From contig JALJCS010000015.1 of NCBI GenBank assembly GCA_023055355.1, forward strand, positions 10,099,501-10,163,500: 64,000 nt of DNA. The letters run 5' to 3'. The notes beneath the pieces were generated by a model. That model saw nothing but the letters and a program-made list of their open reading frames with translations, was not told the DNA's origin and made no database searches. This stretch comes from Agelaius tricolor. Lineage: Eukaryota; Chordata; Aves; Passeriformes; Icteridae. Of the stretch, positions 26,001 through 39,299 are shown in pieces. Position numbers and translations under genes: made by a program. The first letter of the stretch is position 1; each line of letters begins with the position of its first letter.

Positions 26001-29000
26001 TGATGAAGTCTTACTATGATGGGAGGACAACAGGCCATTCAGTAACTAAGTTGTTTCACAAGTTATTTATCAATCTTTCAACACATTACCACATTTTTCC
26101 TATTAAAACACACAGAACTGTCACCCAGGAGCTAGCAAAAATGGTGGCATTTTGCTCCTGTTCACAAAATGTGTTCTAAAGCACCTGTGGCCTAGAAACA
26201 TAAAGTGCTTTTTACTGCATATAGCAAGCATAGAGGCTTTCAGACTGCAAGATGCACAATTGCTTCAGCACAAAATGAGTAGAAACATTTCATTTCTGCA
26301 GAGCCTAGTCATTGTTTGTGAGCTGTGTAACATAAGGAGCCCTACACAGAATTTCCCTCTAATTAGCAACTATGTATGTGCAAGTCAATTAAGAAATAGG
26401 ACTTAGAAAGCCTTAAAAACATTATTTGAAGTGCTATCATTCCCCCTGTTTAAAACAGGAAAAGATTATGCTAAGACACAGGTACACAATGGGGATCTTA
26501 CCTTTTACTTCTCTGTCTGTGGATGCACAACATGAGAAATCATCTGTCCTATATGACAACAAGAAAATATCTTTGCTGTTTTTATGTCAACAATTAAGTT
26601 TTGCGATTCTAGAAATCCTCTTTTTTTTCATCAGGTATTAAATAAAGCATTTTCTGAGGAAGGTGAAGGTTCTAGTCAGGCTCTTAGAGCTTGAATAGGA
26701 ATTGCAGTTTAAGCAGGGCAAAGGCAGAACTTGAACTTTACCTCCATTTCTATTACACCCTCTTATAAAGTAGGTGCAGTGTTCTATCTCTTTATGGAAA
26801 CATTTATATATCTTTAAAAAATTAAGTAGATATTTTCTACTTGCTAAACACATATGAATCACTCATGAATAGTTTTCAAGCCCTGGAATCTGACTTGTTT
26901 CCTTTTTTTAAATCTGATATTTTACAGACTAAGCTGTTGTAAGGAAGCATGAAGGAGCTATATTTATTTGCACCAGCTAAATATCTCATTTGTCAGCATT
27001 CTGAAAAGGAGCAGTCTGCAGATCGGTGTCTTCCCCCTCTATATTTACAAAATGAAAATTAATTGTACCTCCAGGCCCCCTGTAGCATCACTAGACAATA
27101 CTCCTCAAAGGCCATGTGAGTACCATCAGTGTAATATGATGCAATTTAAGCAGAACACCAATGGACAAGATCTACATTTTCACAGAAAATCTCATGAGAA
27201 AGGAATTTATAAAAATAAATTAAAGCACATCATTTAGCCTTCTTTATAAGCTACATGGTTTTCTTTTTTTTAGTTATATAATTTTGGGTTATATGACTAG
27301 CTAAAAAAAAGTCTATAATGAAGATCAGCCTGGAATAGACAAGATATCATTTTTGACTGTTTTGTATCAAAGCCAGTTGAATCCACCGGAAACTTGAGGA
27401 GTAAACAAAAAAAAAAACCTTAGTCTAAACATTAGAGAGACTGAAATTTAAACATTATGACATAAACTCATATTACCTTAAGAGTCTTGCAATGGATAAC
27501 AAAGGTACTTTTATGCACCCATCATCCTCAGGCTTTGCTTTGATCCTTGATCTCCCCTTGTTCCCACAATCTGAAATGTAAAAAACAACAAAATCAGTGG
27601 TGGGGAGGGAAGGGGAATTGCTGCCATAAACCTAAAAACTTAATAAATGAAAAAGCATTTTAAGATTTAATATAATCTTCAGCAATATGACCACAATATA
27701 CATCATCACATATAATGACAGAGTAGCGGTCAGGGGCTTGTGTCACCCCAAAAGGAGAGAGGAGGATCCTGCAGGGCTGAGCTTTGCCCCAGGAGCTGCT
27801 GTACTCCCAGAGGAGGTGCCTGTCCAGGAGCTGCTCAGGTGATGGGGCTTCCTCAGAGTCCAAAACTCGGTGACATTTATCCCAAGAATGGTGAAGTGTG
27901 GCTAGAAGCTGCTTTTCCCTTCTGAGGACATAATTTTCTGCTGGGTTTCACACTCACTATGGGAAAGGATTGCTTTACAAAATCACCTTTTCCTTACATT
28001 GATTTTCTGGTTGCTTTGCCTTCCTGAGGTTTTGTGAAGTAGAAAGGATCATGTAGTATTGAGTTTACAATAAACAAGACCTGGAAATGGACTCTGTATG
28101 ACATTAGGAGGCAGAACTTAAGCTGATGTTTTAGAGCAGGCAGTAAAAAAAAAAATAAATATAGCAGATTAGCCTGATGAAGTGTCATTTTGTTCATAGT
28201 TTCCTATTCTTAAAAAATAAAACTCTTTTTTAGGTTTCAGAAAAGAAGGAAAAATATCAAAGTAAGGAATGTTCTCAGCATTCTTGAAACAAGTGATTCT
28301 TCATATTACTACTTTTTATGGGAGTGACTGTCAATCATCAATCTTCAAAACTGTCATAAACACCCACACATGCTATTTCAAAGATACCTAATGTAGGATA
28401 TATAATACCATATTTCAAGCTGGATTCAAAGCTTTTCATCTATCTAATAGTTAGGAACAAGGAAAAACACAAACATCAAATGAAATGAAATGTATTTGTT
28501 GATGCTAACTGCAAATATTCATTTTATAAAAATTAAGTCTATTACACATCCATTTAAAAATAATTTTTCATGTCTGAATGATGATAGGGATCCTGAAATG
28601 ACTGCATCCATAGAGAACCACTGATCCAAGCAGCTGATCTGCCAGACAGGACCAATATTAAAATGCATGCCATGGCTTACAAATTTCCTCATTTCTTAAA
28701 GAAATCAATAATCTTTCACAGATTTCATCCCATTGTGACCTGATCTCAGACACTCATCAAGAATTTATAATCCACAGAAGCAGGGAGGGGAAATTCCACA
28801 AACTCCTATTTGTGGAAGGCACTCCTCCAAAACAAGAGAAATATTCATCACAGTTTCTAGACCTTTCCAGATTCTGTTAGCTAGGTATATTGAAGACAGA
28901 AAAGATGCATATTTATTTTCCTAATACTTTTCAAATTATTAGGAAAAATAGTCAGCAATGATGTATTTGGAGGTGCACAAGGCAATAAGTTATAGCTTGT

Positions 29001-29422
29001 TCATGCTGTAATTGAACCAAGAAAGAAACACTGGGCAACCAAGGGATGGTTGTAAGCAGGTCTACACAATCCCAGTATTGCTTGGAAAGAACTGCAAAGG
29101 AAAATGGACTGAATGGAGTAAGGACAGAAAACATTTAAGCACTTTGCTCCTTGTTCATCTTTGATGCTTAGAGGACCGTATAGTGTTTCAGCCAATCCAG
29201 AAACTTTACACAGTACTGCAGTGACTGTTGGTTGACAATAAAAATGGACCACAGCTATGTATTCAAAGTTCATCAAACAGCCCAAAGACATGGCCACAGG
29301 GCACTGAAAGTGTTCAGAGCTTCCCTAGAGGGACTGGCGATCCCTCACCGTGCTTTGATCCAGCAGGCCAAGGACCTCACAGGATACAACTAAACCTGAG
29401 CCTGAGGACACTACACAAAAGG
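23036..29422. other. non-coding; includes the longest chance ORF of the window
   Basis: At 24,928-25,395 a 155-codon plus-strand frame and several overlapping minus-strand frames occur together, in a patch of GC near 50% with few TA-containing stops. The predicted proteins have no domain-like pattern. Another GC-richer patch lies at 27,720-27,860 ('ccaggagctgctgtactccc'). No repeats are recognised apart from the palindrome at 24.9 kb. Confidence 0.45.
24907..24930. repeat. perfect inverted repeat, 11-bp arms, 2-nt spacer
   Basis: 'catttcacatg', spacer 'ag', then 'catgtgaaatg'. The near-palindrome contains CATG at each inner end and could bind a dimeric factor or form a small cruciform. Confidence 0.95.
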
Positions 29423-29584
29423 TGTTGCAGCAAGTGTCACAGCTTATGTCACAGCTGAGATGGCCACAATACACAAAGTATCACCATACAATTTCAGAAG
29501 GCTTTAAGCACTCTCCCAAACAGAGTAACACTTACCTCATCAGAAGGCTTCAAGCATCTGCCCTTCTTGTTCTTTAGTCCAGCC

Positions 29585-29591
29585 TTTTATA
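29585..29591 (-). promoter_or_regulatory. TATA box on the minus strand
   Basis: The minus strand reads 'GGGGTATAAAAGGCTGG', a near-ideal TATA box with GC-rich flanks. A start site would be expected about 25-30 nt further along the minus strand, near 29,555-29,560. About 50 nt beyond the box the minus strand carries 'ATGAGGTAAGTG', a good splice-donor match at 29,534-29,536. Confidence 0.5.
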
Positions 29592-29600
29592 CCCCTCCTG

Positions 29601-29695
29601 TTAATGCCCTGCACCTGAGTGCCCCTCATGGTTCATGCCCTGCACCTGTGTGCCCCTCATTGTTAAATGCCCTGCCCCTGAGTGCCCTCTGCTCC
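29601..29695. repeat. 31-32 bp tandem repeat, about 3 copies, inside the LTR candidate
   Basis: Copies start at 29,605, 29,636 and 29,668 with the core 'tgccctgcacctgagtgccc' followed by 'ctcatggttca'-like spacers. The period alternates 31 and 32 bp. It lies immediately upstream (minus strand sense) of the TATA box, where U3 enhancer repeats are usually found. Confidence 0.75.
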
Positions 29696-29886
29696 CTTTG
29701 GTGTTGGTCAGTGCCCCTGGGCACTCCATGGCTCATTGCTGTCACTGCTGCTCACCTGCTGCTCACAGCTGCAGCTCATTGGGGATGAGGCTGGGCCCAG
29801 CCCCATCCCAAGTACCACAAACTGGGTACCTACAAAAAGGAAACATAGATTCAAACAAATTTTAACATAATATTCTCTTTTTGTCA

Positions 29887-30060
29887 CACCCCTTAGGTTG
29901 AAAAAGTTCAACAATGGCTGGAGAGCACAGGAATGGCCAGCAAAAATGTGGGAGGAGCAGCTGGGCTTGCCCATCTGTGGCTGGGGCAGGTGGCAGGGCC
30001 ACGCTGGCACCAAGTGCATCTCCCTGCATGGCTCCTCCCTCTGAGCTGGCACATTAATGG
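29887..30060. other. GC-rich flank of the LTR candidate
   Basis: Sequence such as 'gtggctggggcaggtggcag' and 'ctccctgcatggctcctccc' is far richer in GC than the surroundings and stops near 30,060. On the minus strand it precedes the supposed LTR, so it could be a remnant of retroviral internal sequence, but no coding similarity is visible. Confidence 0.35.
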
Positions 30061-33000
30061 AACTTCAGGCCCACTAAAAAATACTGGATATATATCTCAG
30101 TTTCAACTCCAGCTTTCAAATGAGTGCATTATTTATTCATTAGTACTACATTCAAAGTGCTGTTTCCCTTGTTACTTGGTGAAATAAATGAAAGAATAGC
30201 GATATCACTCTAAATCCCAATTTACAGCTCTTGCAAGCCCCAGATGACTGTATCATAAAATTCTCCTTACCCTCCCCCTCTCCACTCTTTTCTGCCTTGC
30301 ATCTGACTGAGAGAAGAACTGCCCACGGCAAGGAGCTGAAGGCTGGCATGGTGGCCTGACCTAAGCAGAGGAAGATGTAACAATGATCAACAGATTCCAA
30401 ATGGGAGTAAGACTCAACACTTGGATCAGAGGATTGGCTCTACATGTATGGTGCACCTGCAGATAGATTTTTTTCTCTGAAGAAAGACTGGACAGAGAAA
30501 GTAGAGCAGACTGCACTATACAGACACAGTGCACATATATGGAGAATATTTTAAATTCCTTGTTTGTTCACTTGTCTTATGAAAACCAAAATATTTATCT
30601 AAAAAAGTAGACTTGATTAATTTCCAAATCTTGATTTTGATTCTTTTCTTGGGGAGACACACCAAAATATCTGTGGTTCTCATGTGCTGAGCTCCTCATG
30701 ACTGTAACACGCAGTTCAGCTCTCATAAGCTTCCTCTGGCCAAACTTGCAAACTTGATGTAAGAAAATGAGCAAAATACATAGAGATTAAATAGTGGGAG
30801 GTTTTCAAATCTGATAGGTTTAGAACAAGCTTCAAATTTTATGTTCAGGTACTGGCCTTTTATAATTATGAAAGAATTCTAGCTTTGACTATGCAAAAAA
30901 TTCAGTTCACACTAGCTTTAGGATCCTAATCCTGCTCCTTTTGATATGTCATACTTGTAACGAGAATCTTAACCCCAAATGCTCGATATAGCAGACTAAT
31001 AAGATTTCAAAAGTTTTCTAAAAATCTATGATTTTAAAAACTACGACTTTAAACCCCTTCTGGTGATTGTCAGTATCCTGTCTGCTTCACACGTGAGACA
31101 CAGCAATGTGGAGGTATGGGGGTGTAATTTTTCAAAGGGCTGTAGCTGTTAAGCACCCACTTCTGACCAATTTCCGTAGTCACTTAAATTCCAAGGAGCC
31201 CTGAGTGTCCTGGGAAGGCAATACTTAAAGGCAATATTATCTATCACCTCTCACCTTTCAGTTCACTTGGAGCTGCTGTTGACTGTTAAGACATTTGAAT
31301 TACTTTAGTACCAGGAAACTTAAATTTTTCTCTCCCCAAATATTCAGGCTCCCAGCAAACAGCAGATGCTTGTCCCATGCAGATGTGTATGTGTGTAAGG
31401 GCATGGGAAAGAGGGAGTGCAGATCTGTGTAAGGGTGTGACAGACTGGAGATGGCTCCTGCCGTTCACTGAGCTGTCTAAACACACCCAGATACCTTCAA
31501 AGAGGCAGCAAAATACCAGCACTGCCTGCTCAGAAGAGGCAGACACCACACTGTGACTTGAGAGGAGGATCTAGTGGGACAAAAGCAAATTTAGTCCTTT
31601 CTGCTTGAAGAGGTAACTCAAAAGAGGCTAAAGTAGGCAGAGTTAAATTAAACCAAGGTCAGAATGTAACCATTCCTAAAACAGATTTAGGCAGCAAACC
31701 CCAAACTGCTTGAGGACACAAAAACTGGTACTTTATCTTGAAATCTAACATGCACTATCAGGCACAGCATTGTTTCAATTACGAAACAATTCTCATCTCA
31801 GCTGACACATGTAATGAAGCTTGCTACTTGCCTAGTACATCATTTAAGGTAAAAGAAAAGAGGGTATGTTTTATCATGGTCTTTCATATCTTTGACTATT
31901 GTTCTGCAATCCATTTGCATACCTAAAGGGAAATGGCCTTTTTAATTTCTTTCCCCTCTCCTAATCATCTGAGGCCTATTTAGAAGTGTTCTGTATCCTG
32001 TAATCAGGCAATTTATACAGTGTGCACCCTTAGGCTACAGCCATTACAAACAAGCTGAAAAACTCCTTTACAATAAATGATTTAGCATGGGAAGACACCA
32101 TTCACAATTAATTTTTTTCAGTTTGCATTGGCAGATGGTCTCAGACATTGAAACATGGCCTATTGCCCACATCTTTATTCCAAAGAGAAAAGGGCAGCCT
32201 TAGAAGAAAAAGAGAAATGCCTCTAAGACTGCTTCACTTTGGGAATAAACATGCTCCCCAGCTTTTCATGAATTTGTGCATGCTAAAGACTGGATTCAAA
32301 GATTGTGGAAGTCAAAGGAAAAATAATTCCCATTAGCTTCTGACCAGGACCTGAATTAAAACCACAAGGAAAATATTGACTTGAAGGACAATGTGCCTTT
32401 TTTCATTATTTTCCATAAGGGTTATTTCTGAGGCAGTTTAAACAGATATATTGTGAAGGTGGTCTTGAAAATGTTCAGCTTTGGATTTCTGAAAGCTGGG
32501 GGCTCACTGAGGCAGCAAATAAAAGAGAGTTCTGCTACTAGCTACGTTTTAAAACATGCATTTTCCTGCTTCCACAGAAGGACAGCTGATGACAACTTCA
32601 CTCTCAATTTACTCATGTGTTTGCTCACTGTTTACACGTTGCTTTTCAGTACTTTGAAACAACTTCTGATGCACTTCTGAGTTGCTGGCATCACTGCAAA
32701 CTCCCCCAGACTGAGATCCAGCCAAGCAGACTGTCATTTTAGTGGCCCATGCCAGCATTTTGTTGATGGTGATAGGACAGTCCAAACTACTACGCAGCAA
32801 ATTCCTAATTTAATAGAAAAGAGACCTTTCTGTGTCATGACTCACAGTACTCTGACCCTCCCTTTTGCTCTATAAGAAAAGAGCAAGCTGCATTTCTATA
32901 TGTGATCTCTAGAATGTGATCTAATCAAGTCTCACTCAAGTCTGCAATGTGTTGAGTGCTGGTACCGACAGCCAAAGCCACTGACTGCCCTTTCAGGATG

Positions 33001-36000
33001 GTCTGATTGGATTTACACACACACAAATGCAAAGTGCCTGCATGAGCTCCGAGGCATGGCACAGGGATGACAAGATGTTATCTGTAAATGCAGAACAGCT
33101 TTAGCTGCCATCTCATATTTGTATGTAGTCATGCCCGTGCTTGCCAGGAACACATTTACCACAACCTCCTAGGTTACTGTGGCCTCCTAGGGCCAGTATC
33201 AGGTAACCCAGGCGAGCTGACCTTTCCAAGAAGAGATGACACATTGTACTTCAGGCAGGGCAAGGAGTGATCATACACAGCCAGAGACCACTCACCAGGC
33301 CTCCACAGGCCTCATCAAGTTCTTGCTGTTGACCTCAGGTAATCTTCCTCTGAAAATGTAAGAAGCAGCTGGTGCTAACACCTACAGGCATTCCATGCTA
33401 CCTTACACTTTCCAAAGGAAAAAGAAAATGGGAACACCCCATCTCCAAACATTTTCCTGCCCTCTGGATGTGATCCTCAGCACTGCCGACCTGGGAGGGC
33501 AGAGCCAGACCTGGGGATCGCCCTGGGGCCTGCAGCCACACACAGGCCCCTCCAGCAGCACGGGTGGGGGAATTAAACCAATACATACTTTCCACTGAGC
33601 TAAATCTTACTGACTTCTGCTTTAAGAGGGTTTTGGGGATCACCAGAGTTGCTCAATGTTGCTTTGGTCTTCTCTTTTTCCCACTGTGCCAAAGCCGACT
33701 TGCCTGACAGATGTGTTGAAATGCCAACAGGAAAGCTGTTTTCACTCTAATTTCAACCTGGCTCAAACCATCAGTTTTACCACCACACCACAAGGATTTG
33801 TGAAAGTCAAAAAGTTTCATCTGATTTAGAAACAATAAAGCCTTTGAGTTTTTAAGTTTTTCATTTATCACATGTCCTAACTATCTGTCCCGTGTCAGCC
33901 GAGAACCGAGGAAAAAGCTCTCTGAAAATCTCCAATTCTGAAGAAATAATCAAATGTTGTTAAAATGGCATTGTTCTCTCTGCAATGCAGAACCATCTGG
34001 ATTCTAGCAGAGAACTAGGAGACACTGGATATGCCACTGGCCCAGGGAAAAGTACTTTCAAAAAACCAATCTGCTTCCTTCACATGAATACATTGCTCTC
34101 ACTGTTTCTTACAGTTGATGCAATAATGTTTCTGCCTCTCTATGAAATTTCAGCAATACTTGTATTCATCATAATTGACTGCTACCGGTCTTAGAATGAA
34201 AGCATGTTTATTTTATTAATTGGACCAAGTCTTGAGGCCATTAAAAGGTTGTTTTCTTAGCCCTTCATTTTGTATTCAATAGAGATGGTAGCCAAGGTGC
34301 CTTTTTCCCTTTTCTTTCAGCCACAGAATAGGAGCTTTCTCTTTTCCCTCTTTCCCTTACTGACAGACACTTAAAATTCAAATTACAATTATACTAGACC
34401 ATAAAAATATACAGGTAAGGCAGATGTTGTGAGCAAGCTACTTGACAGAACCTCTTTATTTGTTTGGATGACTTAATAAACTGCAGAAGCTGAGGTCATC
34501 AAAACCTCTCAATCATGTTGCAGTCTAGTGCCAACAGCTGTAACAAAAACTGATGATGTAAAACATGTTTAACATGCCAAATCCAAATTTCAGTCAAGCC
34601 AGTCTGTAATAAGACTATTTTCTACTTGAACATTACACGGCAGTGTGCTCAGGTTTATTTATGCTGTTCTTAATAGGAATAACCAGAAACCCTGTTTCAC
34701 TTGCTCAAGGCTGAAGGCAAAGACTATTTTGTCATGAAACAGTTTGAGATCTACATTGTTTTCAGATCCAGTTAGGCAGAACACAGGTACTAAAACTGGA
34801 TTTTAGAAATTGAGTTTCATAATTTGTAGGAAAAAAAAGAATCTTTTCTTATTAAAAAATACTAATTGTTATAATATTGGGGTGAGAAAGAAAAAATACA
34901 TTTATTGCCTTCACCATTTTCTGCCTCTTACTTTAAAACCTTATTTCAGTGAGTCAAGAATTCCATAAAGAAAGCATGAATTGTACAAGGAAAAACAAAG
35001 ATATCAAAATTGATTGATCAGATCAAATTTAAAGGTCTTGGGCAGGATTTCAGATTGTGAAAAACAATCTACAGGCAGAACAAGTACAAATTGCTATATA
35101 GGTAAATTACATTGCAGAATATAAGGAAAAGAAAGTAAATAGAAAAGAAAGTAGAAGCAACTCTCCATGGTTTTCCTGGGACACCACTGTGGCAGAGCCG
35201 AAGGGTCAGATTCCAACATCTAACGCACAGCACGTACTGCCACACAAGTCTAAAAAATTCTGCTGACACTCGTAAATTGCCACATGTTTGGATTTCCAAC
35301 AAGATCTCACAACAAGCTGTGTTACTGCAAGTCATTATTTCCTTTGGGGGGAAAAATGTCTCTAGTGATGTTAAAAGTCGTGGCAGGATGTGCTATAGTG
35401 TCAGGAGAGCTCACCGGGGAGCATTCCTGCCTCAGGGCCAGGAGGTTGGATATAAATTCTGCACCTGGTTAGGGGCTGGGGGGAATGGGCTGAAGTTTGT
35501 CTCAAAACTGTCGAGAGTCAGTGGTTGTGGACAATGCCCCACTGGCACATCCAGAGAGTAAAGGCAGGCAGAAGCAGTGCAAGATTCCCATAGCTTACAC
35601 ATTTCCAAACTCTCCTGTAAGGAAAGTGCATCTGCAAGATACTTATGCAGCACTTGTCTTTTCAAAGGTACACCCTAAGCTATAATGAGCTTTAGAGATT
35701 TTTTCTGTCAGACTGTGACCCATGTTAATTAGCTGGTTTGCATTCTCCAAAATTGGAGACCAAAGAACTGCATCTAATATTTTCCCATAAATACATGGTT
35801 TGTATCTGTTGGGTTTTTCTGGAATAAGGGATCAGAGGGAAATGACCAGAAACACTGAGTCAGCTTGCTATTTTTTTTTTCCAAACTGTTTCAAAAGATG
35901 CTTTATATTTTAAGATGTTAAACAAAAATATGATTCTTCCTATACACAGAAAAAAAACCCAACAGAAGGCATTAATCTGGAATGGCTTAAAATGAAATAT

Positions 36001-37294
36001 TGATGGCCTGCCCAAAGTTAATATCTTGCCTGTTTGTCTATGATATTGGCTTAAAACCACATGGATTTGAGACATATTTTTGTTTTTCACTTCCTGTTGA
36101 TGCTTTGCTTCAATAGCCTAAGGTTAGCAGGCAGCATGCAAAACTGTTACTGAATTTTCCCAAGTTTGAACACAGAGAAAAGAGGAAAAGTTTGAGCACC
36201 AACTTATCAGTGCCCACGATAGGTAAGAAGAGGCTGAGTTTCTTATGTGAAATGATTTTTGAGGTCCTTAACAGAGTAGAAATTAAACATCTTACTCTCC
36301 TGAAGTGATTTTTGTCTCCATAACTGTGCTGAGAGGCAGGACAGTGCAGCCCCGTGGTGGAAGCTCACAGTCACCAGTCTCCTGCCATGGACACACTGGC
36401 TGACCCAGGCAGATCTGAGTCCCAGCCCCGCAGCCCAAGTTCTGCCAACTCACACGAGGCCGGCGCTCACAACTGCAGATGAGGACTGGCTCAAGGATGG
36501 GCAAGAGCCACCACGGACAGGTTTTGAGCAACCACTGCAACAGCCAGTAGCAGGCTGTGCACCAAAATCCATGGAAAGAGAGTTAAAAAGCCCTCAAATT
36601 GCACATAGCTTCTCAAATAATGTCCATACATGAACCATTGCAAACCAAACAATGAATACTGACTTCCATCACCCCCACCACGTCTTGTCAAAATGAATTC
36701 TTATGCAGTGACTTGTGACTTCAAGTGGAAGTAGAAGAAATACTATGAAAGTAATGCCATCATCCTCTAGATATATCTTAATTTCAACAGTACTGCTTAT
36801 TTCAGTCACATTATATTGTTGAAGTTTATAAAAAAATATTGTCACAAAACCCCACTAAAAAGCAATAATAAAGGCATTAATGAAAAAAACATGAGAAATT
36901 TAAATTAATACTTTGTTTATGAATCATACACTATCTTCTCATAAAATGTCACAGTTGACATATATTTATACATAGTATTTACAATGCAAAATTGAGTTAA
37001 AAAAAATTTGTGCTAAAAATAAAATCTTAACTTCATTTCTTAAATTCTTAATTGTGCAATCCGGTAATGGGACATAATTTAACAGGACTGTCTCGGTACA
37101 AAAAACTAAAATTATATACTTGGCTAATAAAAACCAGTTTTCCCTAAACAGGCACTCAGAGGTTTGACCTTTAACTACATTGAAAGTAATCCAAAGTATT
37201 CTGAATTTATTGGACTTTGGAAGAGCAGTTAAGAGGTCCTGATTTAGAAAAGCCCATTTTAATCTTAATTTGAACCATGATACATATTTAAACT
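30061..37294. other. non-coding with several short GC-richer patches
   Basis: AT-rich background with GC-richer islets at 33,480-33,575 ('cctgggagggcagagccaga'), 35,390-35,560 and 36,320-36,550 ('agtcccagccccgcagccca'). They give overlapping chance frames on both strands. Such islets may be remains of old LTRs or minisatellites, but I cannot name them. Confidence 0.4.
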
Positions 37295-37480
37295 TTAATC
37301 AGGCAAGAGTACAATGCTGCCATCAATGGGGTTGAAAATAGGAGGATTTTTGACTCCTAGTGGTGTGGCCTGCTCTTCACAGCCTGATGCACCATGGTTA
37401 CTCTGATTTAGTGGTATTTCACATAGTTCCTCAGCAGATGGAATTGATGAGAAGAAAAGACAAAGGACACAGACTAACAT
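37295..37480 (-). CDS. low-confidence small ORF with signal-peptide-like start (61 aa)
   Basis: From the ATG at 37,480 (context 'CACAAAATGTT', A at -3) the minus strand encodes 61 residues. They begin 'MLVCVLCLFFSSIPSA', a passable secretion signal with an A-x-A-like end, followed by a polar part with an N-Q-S sequon and two Cys. The frame continues upstream to another ATG at 37,621 with Phe/Lys-rich sequence that looks non-coding. There is no obvious splice or promoter signal. Most likely chance; listed because it is the most protein-like short frame in the desert. Confidence 0.1.
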   Translation of the reverse strand: MLVCVLCLFFSSIPSAEELCEIPLNQSNHGASGCEEQATPLGVKNPPIFNPIDGSIVLLPD

Positions 37481-39299
37481 TTTGTGAAATAACCTTATGA
37501 AAGTCCTGAAGAACATTTTGGAAAATAAACATGCACTCTTTTTGTTTTCATAAAAGTGATAATGGCTTTGGAATGGGGGAATTTTTTTAAAAGGAGATGG
37601 GAGGACATGGTAGATGAACAATATTGTGAAATAATCTGAAATAATACATACATAAATTCCTCAGTTTTTATGAAGCCCATAAAATATTGATGACAAAAGT
37701 TTTGACTTCAGCCATGCAGATGTAGATGATGACACCTGTAAAAAGAAGTTAAATAAGATTCTTATAAGGGTCTTATGTTCACAGGAACTAGTGACATGAT
37801 TATACCATTGCTTGAATGGAGACTAATATAATATCTTTAAGTTTGCTTGGGTTTTTTTTTATCTTATTCAATTGAGAGGTAGAATGAAAACATGCTTTTT
37901 AATACTAATACTTGCACAAAACCACACACAGCTAACACCAAATATATATAGAACAAATATTATTTTTCAAAATGTACCAGACTTACAATCCTAGATCTTA
38001 GTCTTCCAGAAAGTTACAACCTTAATTACCTTATGTTCATGAATATGAACTTAGTCAATTAGTTACGTCTTTTTTAAAAAAGCAGATGCATAGGAGTAAG
38101 TAAGGACTTACTAAAATCAGTGGGGGGAACCCCAAACCCAGTAGCACATGTAATCTTAGTTTACCTAATAGAAGTCAAAATACAGTGAGTCAACCCCCTG
38201 CTCAGTATAAAACAGCACACCTTACTGATGTGAATGGAGCTATGCTGACTTACACCTACTGACACAGCAACCCAAGAGATGTAAAGGGAAATTCTGATCC
38301 TTCCATTCCAGCAACTTCCAGCAATCCAACTCACTGTCATATTGTGATTTCTGAAAATTTAACCATCTGGGGGAGGAATGTGAAAATACTGATTATTTTT
38401 TCTTGTCAGATTACTTGTTCAAAACAGAAGTAAAATAAGTTTAAAAAAAATTCTCCATATATAAAGGAAGTTTGTTTTGGAAAAATTAAGAAAGAGAACT
38501 AAATAATTAGGCACCTAAGGATTTTTACTCAATGATATTTCAAAAGTAGTTTATGACTGCTTTTGTTCTCTTCAACAAATAACATTTAAATACTCCATAC
38601 AAAAGAGAAGCCTAAGGATGTTTCATCACAAAGTAGCTGATGCTGAGGGGCAACACAGTTCCTTGAGACTTCAGAGCCCTCAGTTCAGCCTCTGCTGAAT
38701 TCAGTGCATGGGCAGAAATTTGGGCTCTTCTGGCATATGGTTGAACTGCTGCGATGTGAGGATTCCTTCTCTACTCAATGACACACAAGCTGACCATGCA
38801 AAGTGAAACATTTGTCAGGATAAGAATCAAAGCTCACATCATCTGATGGAAGGGCGAGGGCGCCCTTGGAAGGCTGAGATGTGCTTGAGCCAAGGCATCT
38901 CCTGGCATTTATTTGGTAGGAGTCCTCAAGTAGCTGGATGAACTTAGCCTTTTATTTCCTCGGCTTCCATTACAATGCACAAGCCCAAAACATTTTGAAA
39001 TATCAAACCAGTTCATTTGACATTTTCAAAATGAAGCATTTCAACATTGCGTTGAAAACATTTGTGAGCTTTGTTTCTACTCAGACTATTTGTCAAATAG
39101 TTTCAACCACTCTGAACCTTTTCCGAGCAATAAATGTTACCCTGATTTCCCCCCACTCCTTAGCTTTGCCTTTCAAATGGCTAAGCCACAGCCCTACTGA
39201 TTCTTGGTTAAATTTTTGTTCTGTTTTATTTCAAATGGTAATTTTAAGAACAAGGCTTCCTGTAATCTGCAATGCAACAGCCTGCTTAGTCAACACCAA
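37481..39299. other. non-coding, nothing specific seen
   Basis: AT-rich DNA. The 125-codon plus-strand frame at 38,938-39,315 is Phe/Thr/Leu-rich and has no splice context or domain pattern. Confidence 0.5.

Larger units (their letters stand above)
29423..29886 (-). mobile_element. probable endogenous retrovirus LTR (minus strand)
   Basis: Read on the minus strand, the segment begins 'TGTGACA' directly after a short purine run 'AAGGGG' that could be a polypurine-tract remnant, and ends 'TGCAACA'. In between are U3-like GC-rich repeats, a TATA box followed by a likely initiation zone, and a short R/U5-like part. The left and right boundaries are my best guesses. I found no target-site duplication, no clear AATAAA and no second LTR or coding region in the window. 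The GC-rich 29,890-30,060 stretch may be internal sequence. The alternative is a TATA promoter of a host non-coding RNA. Confidence 0.45.
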
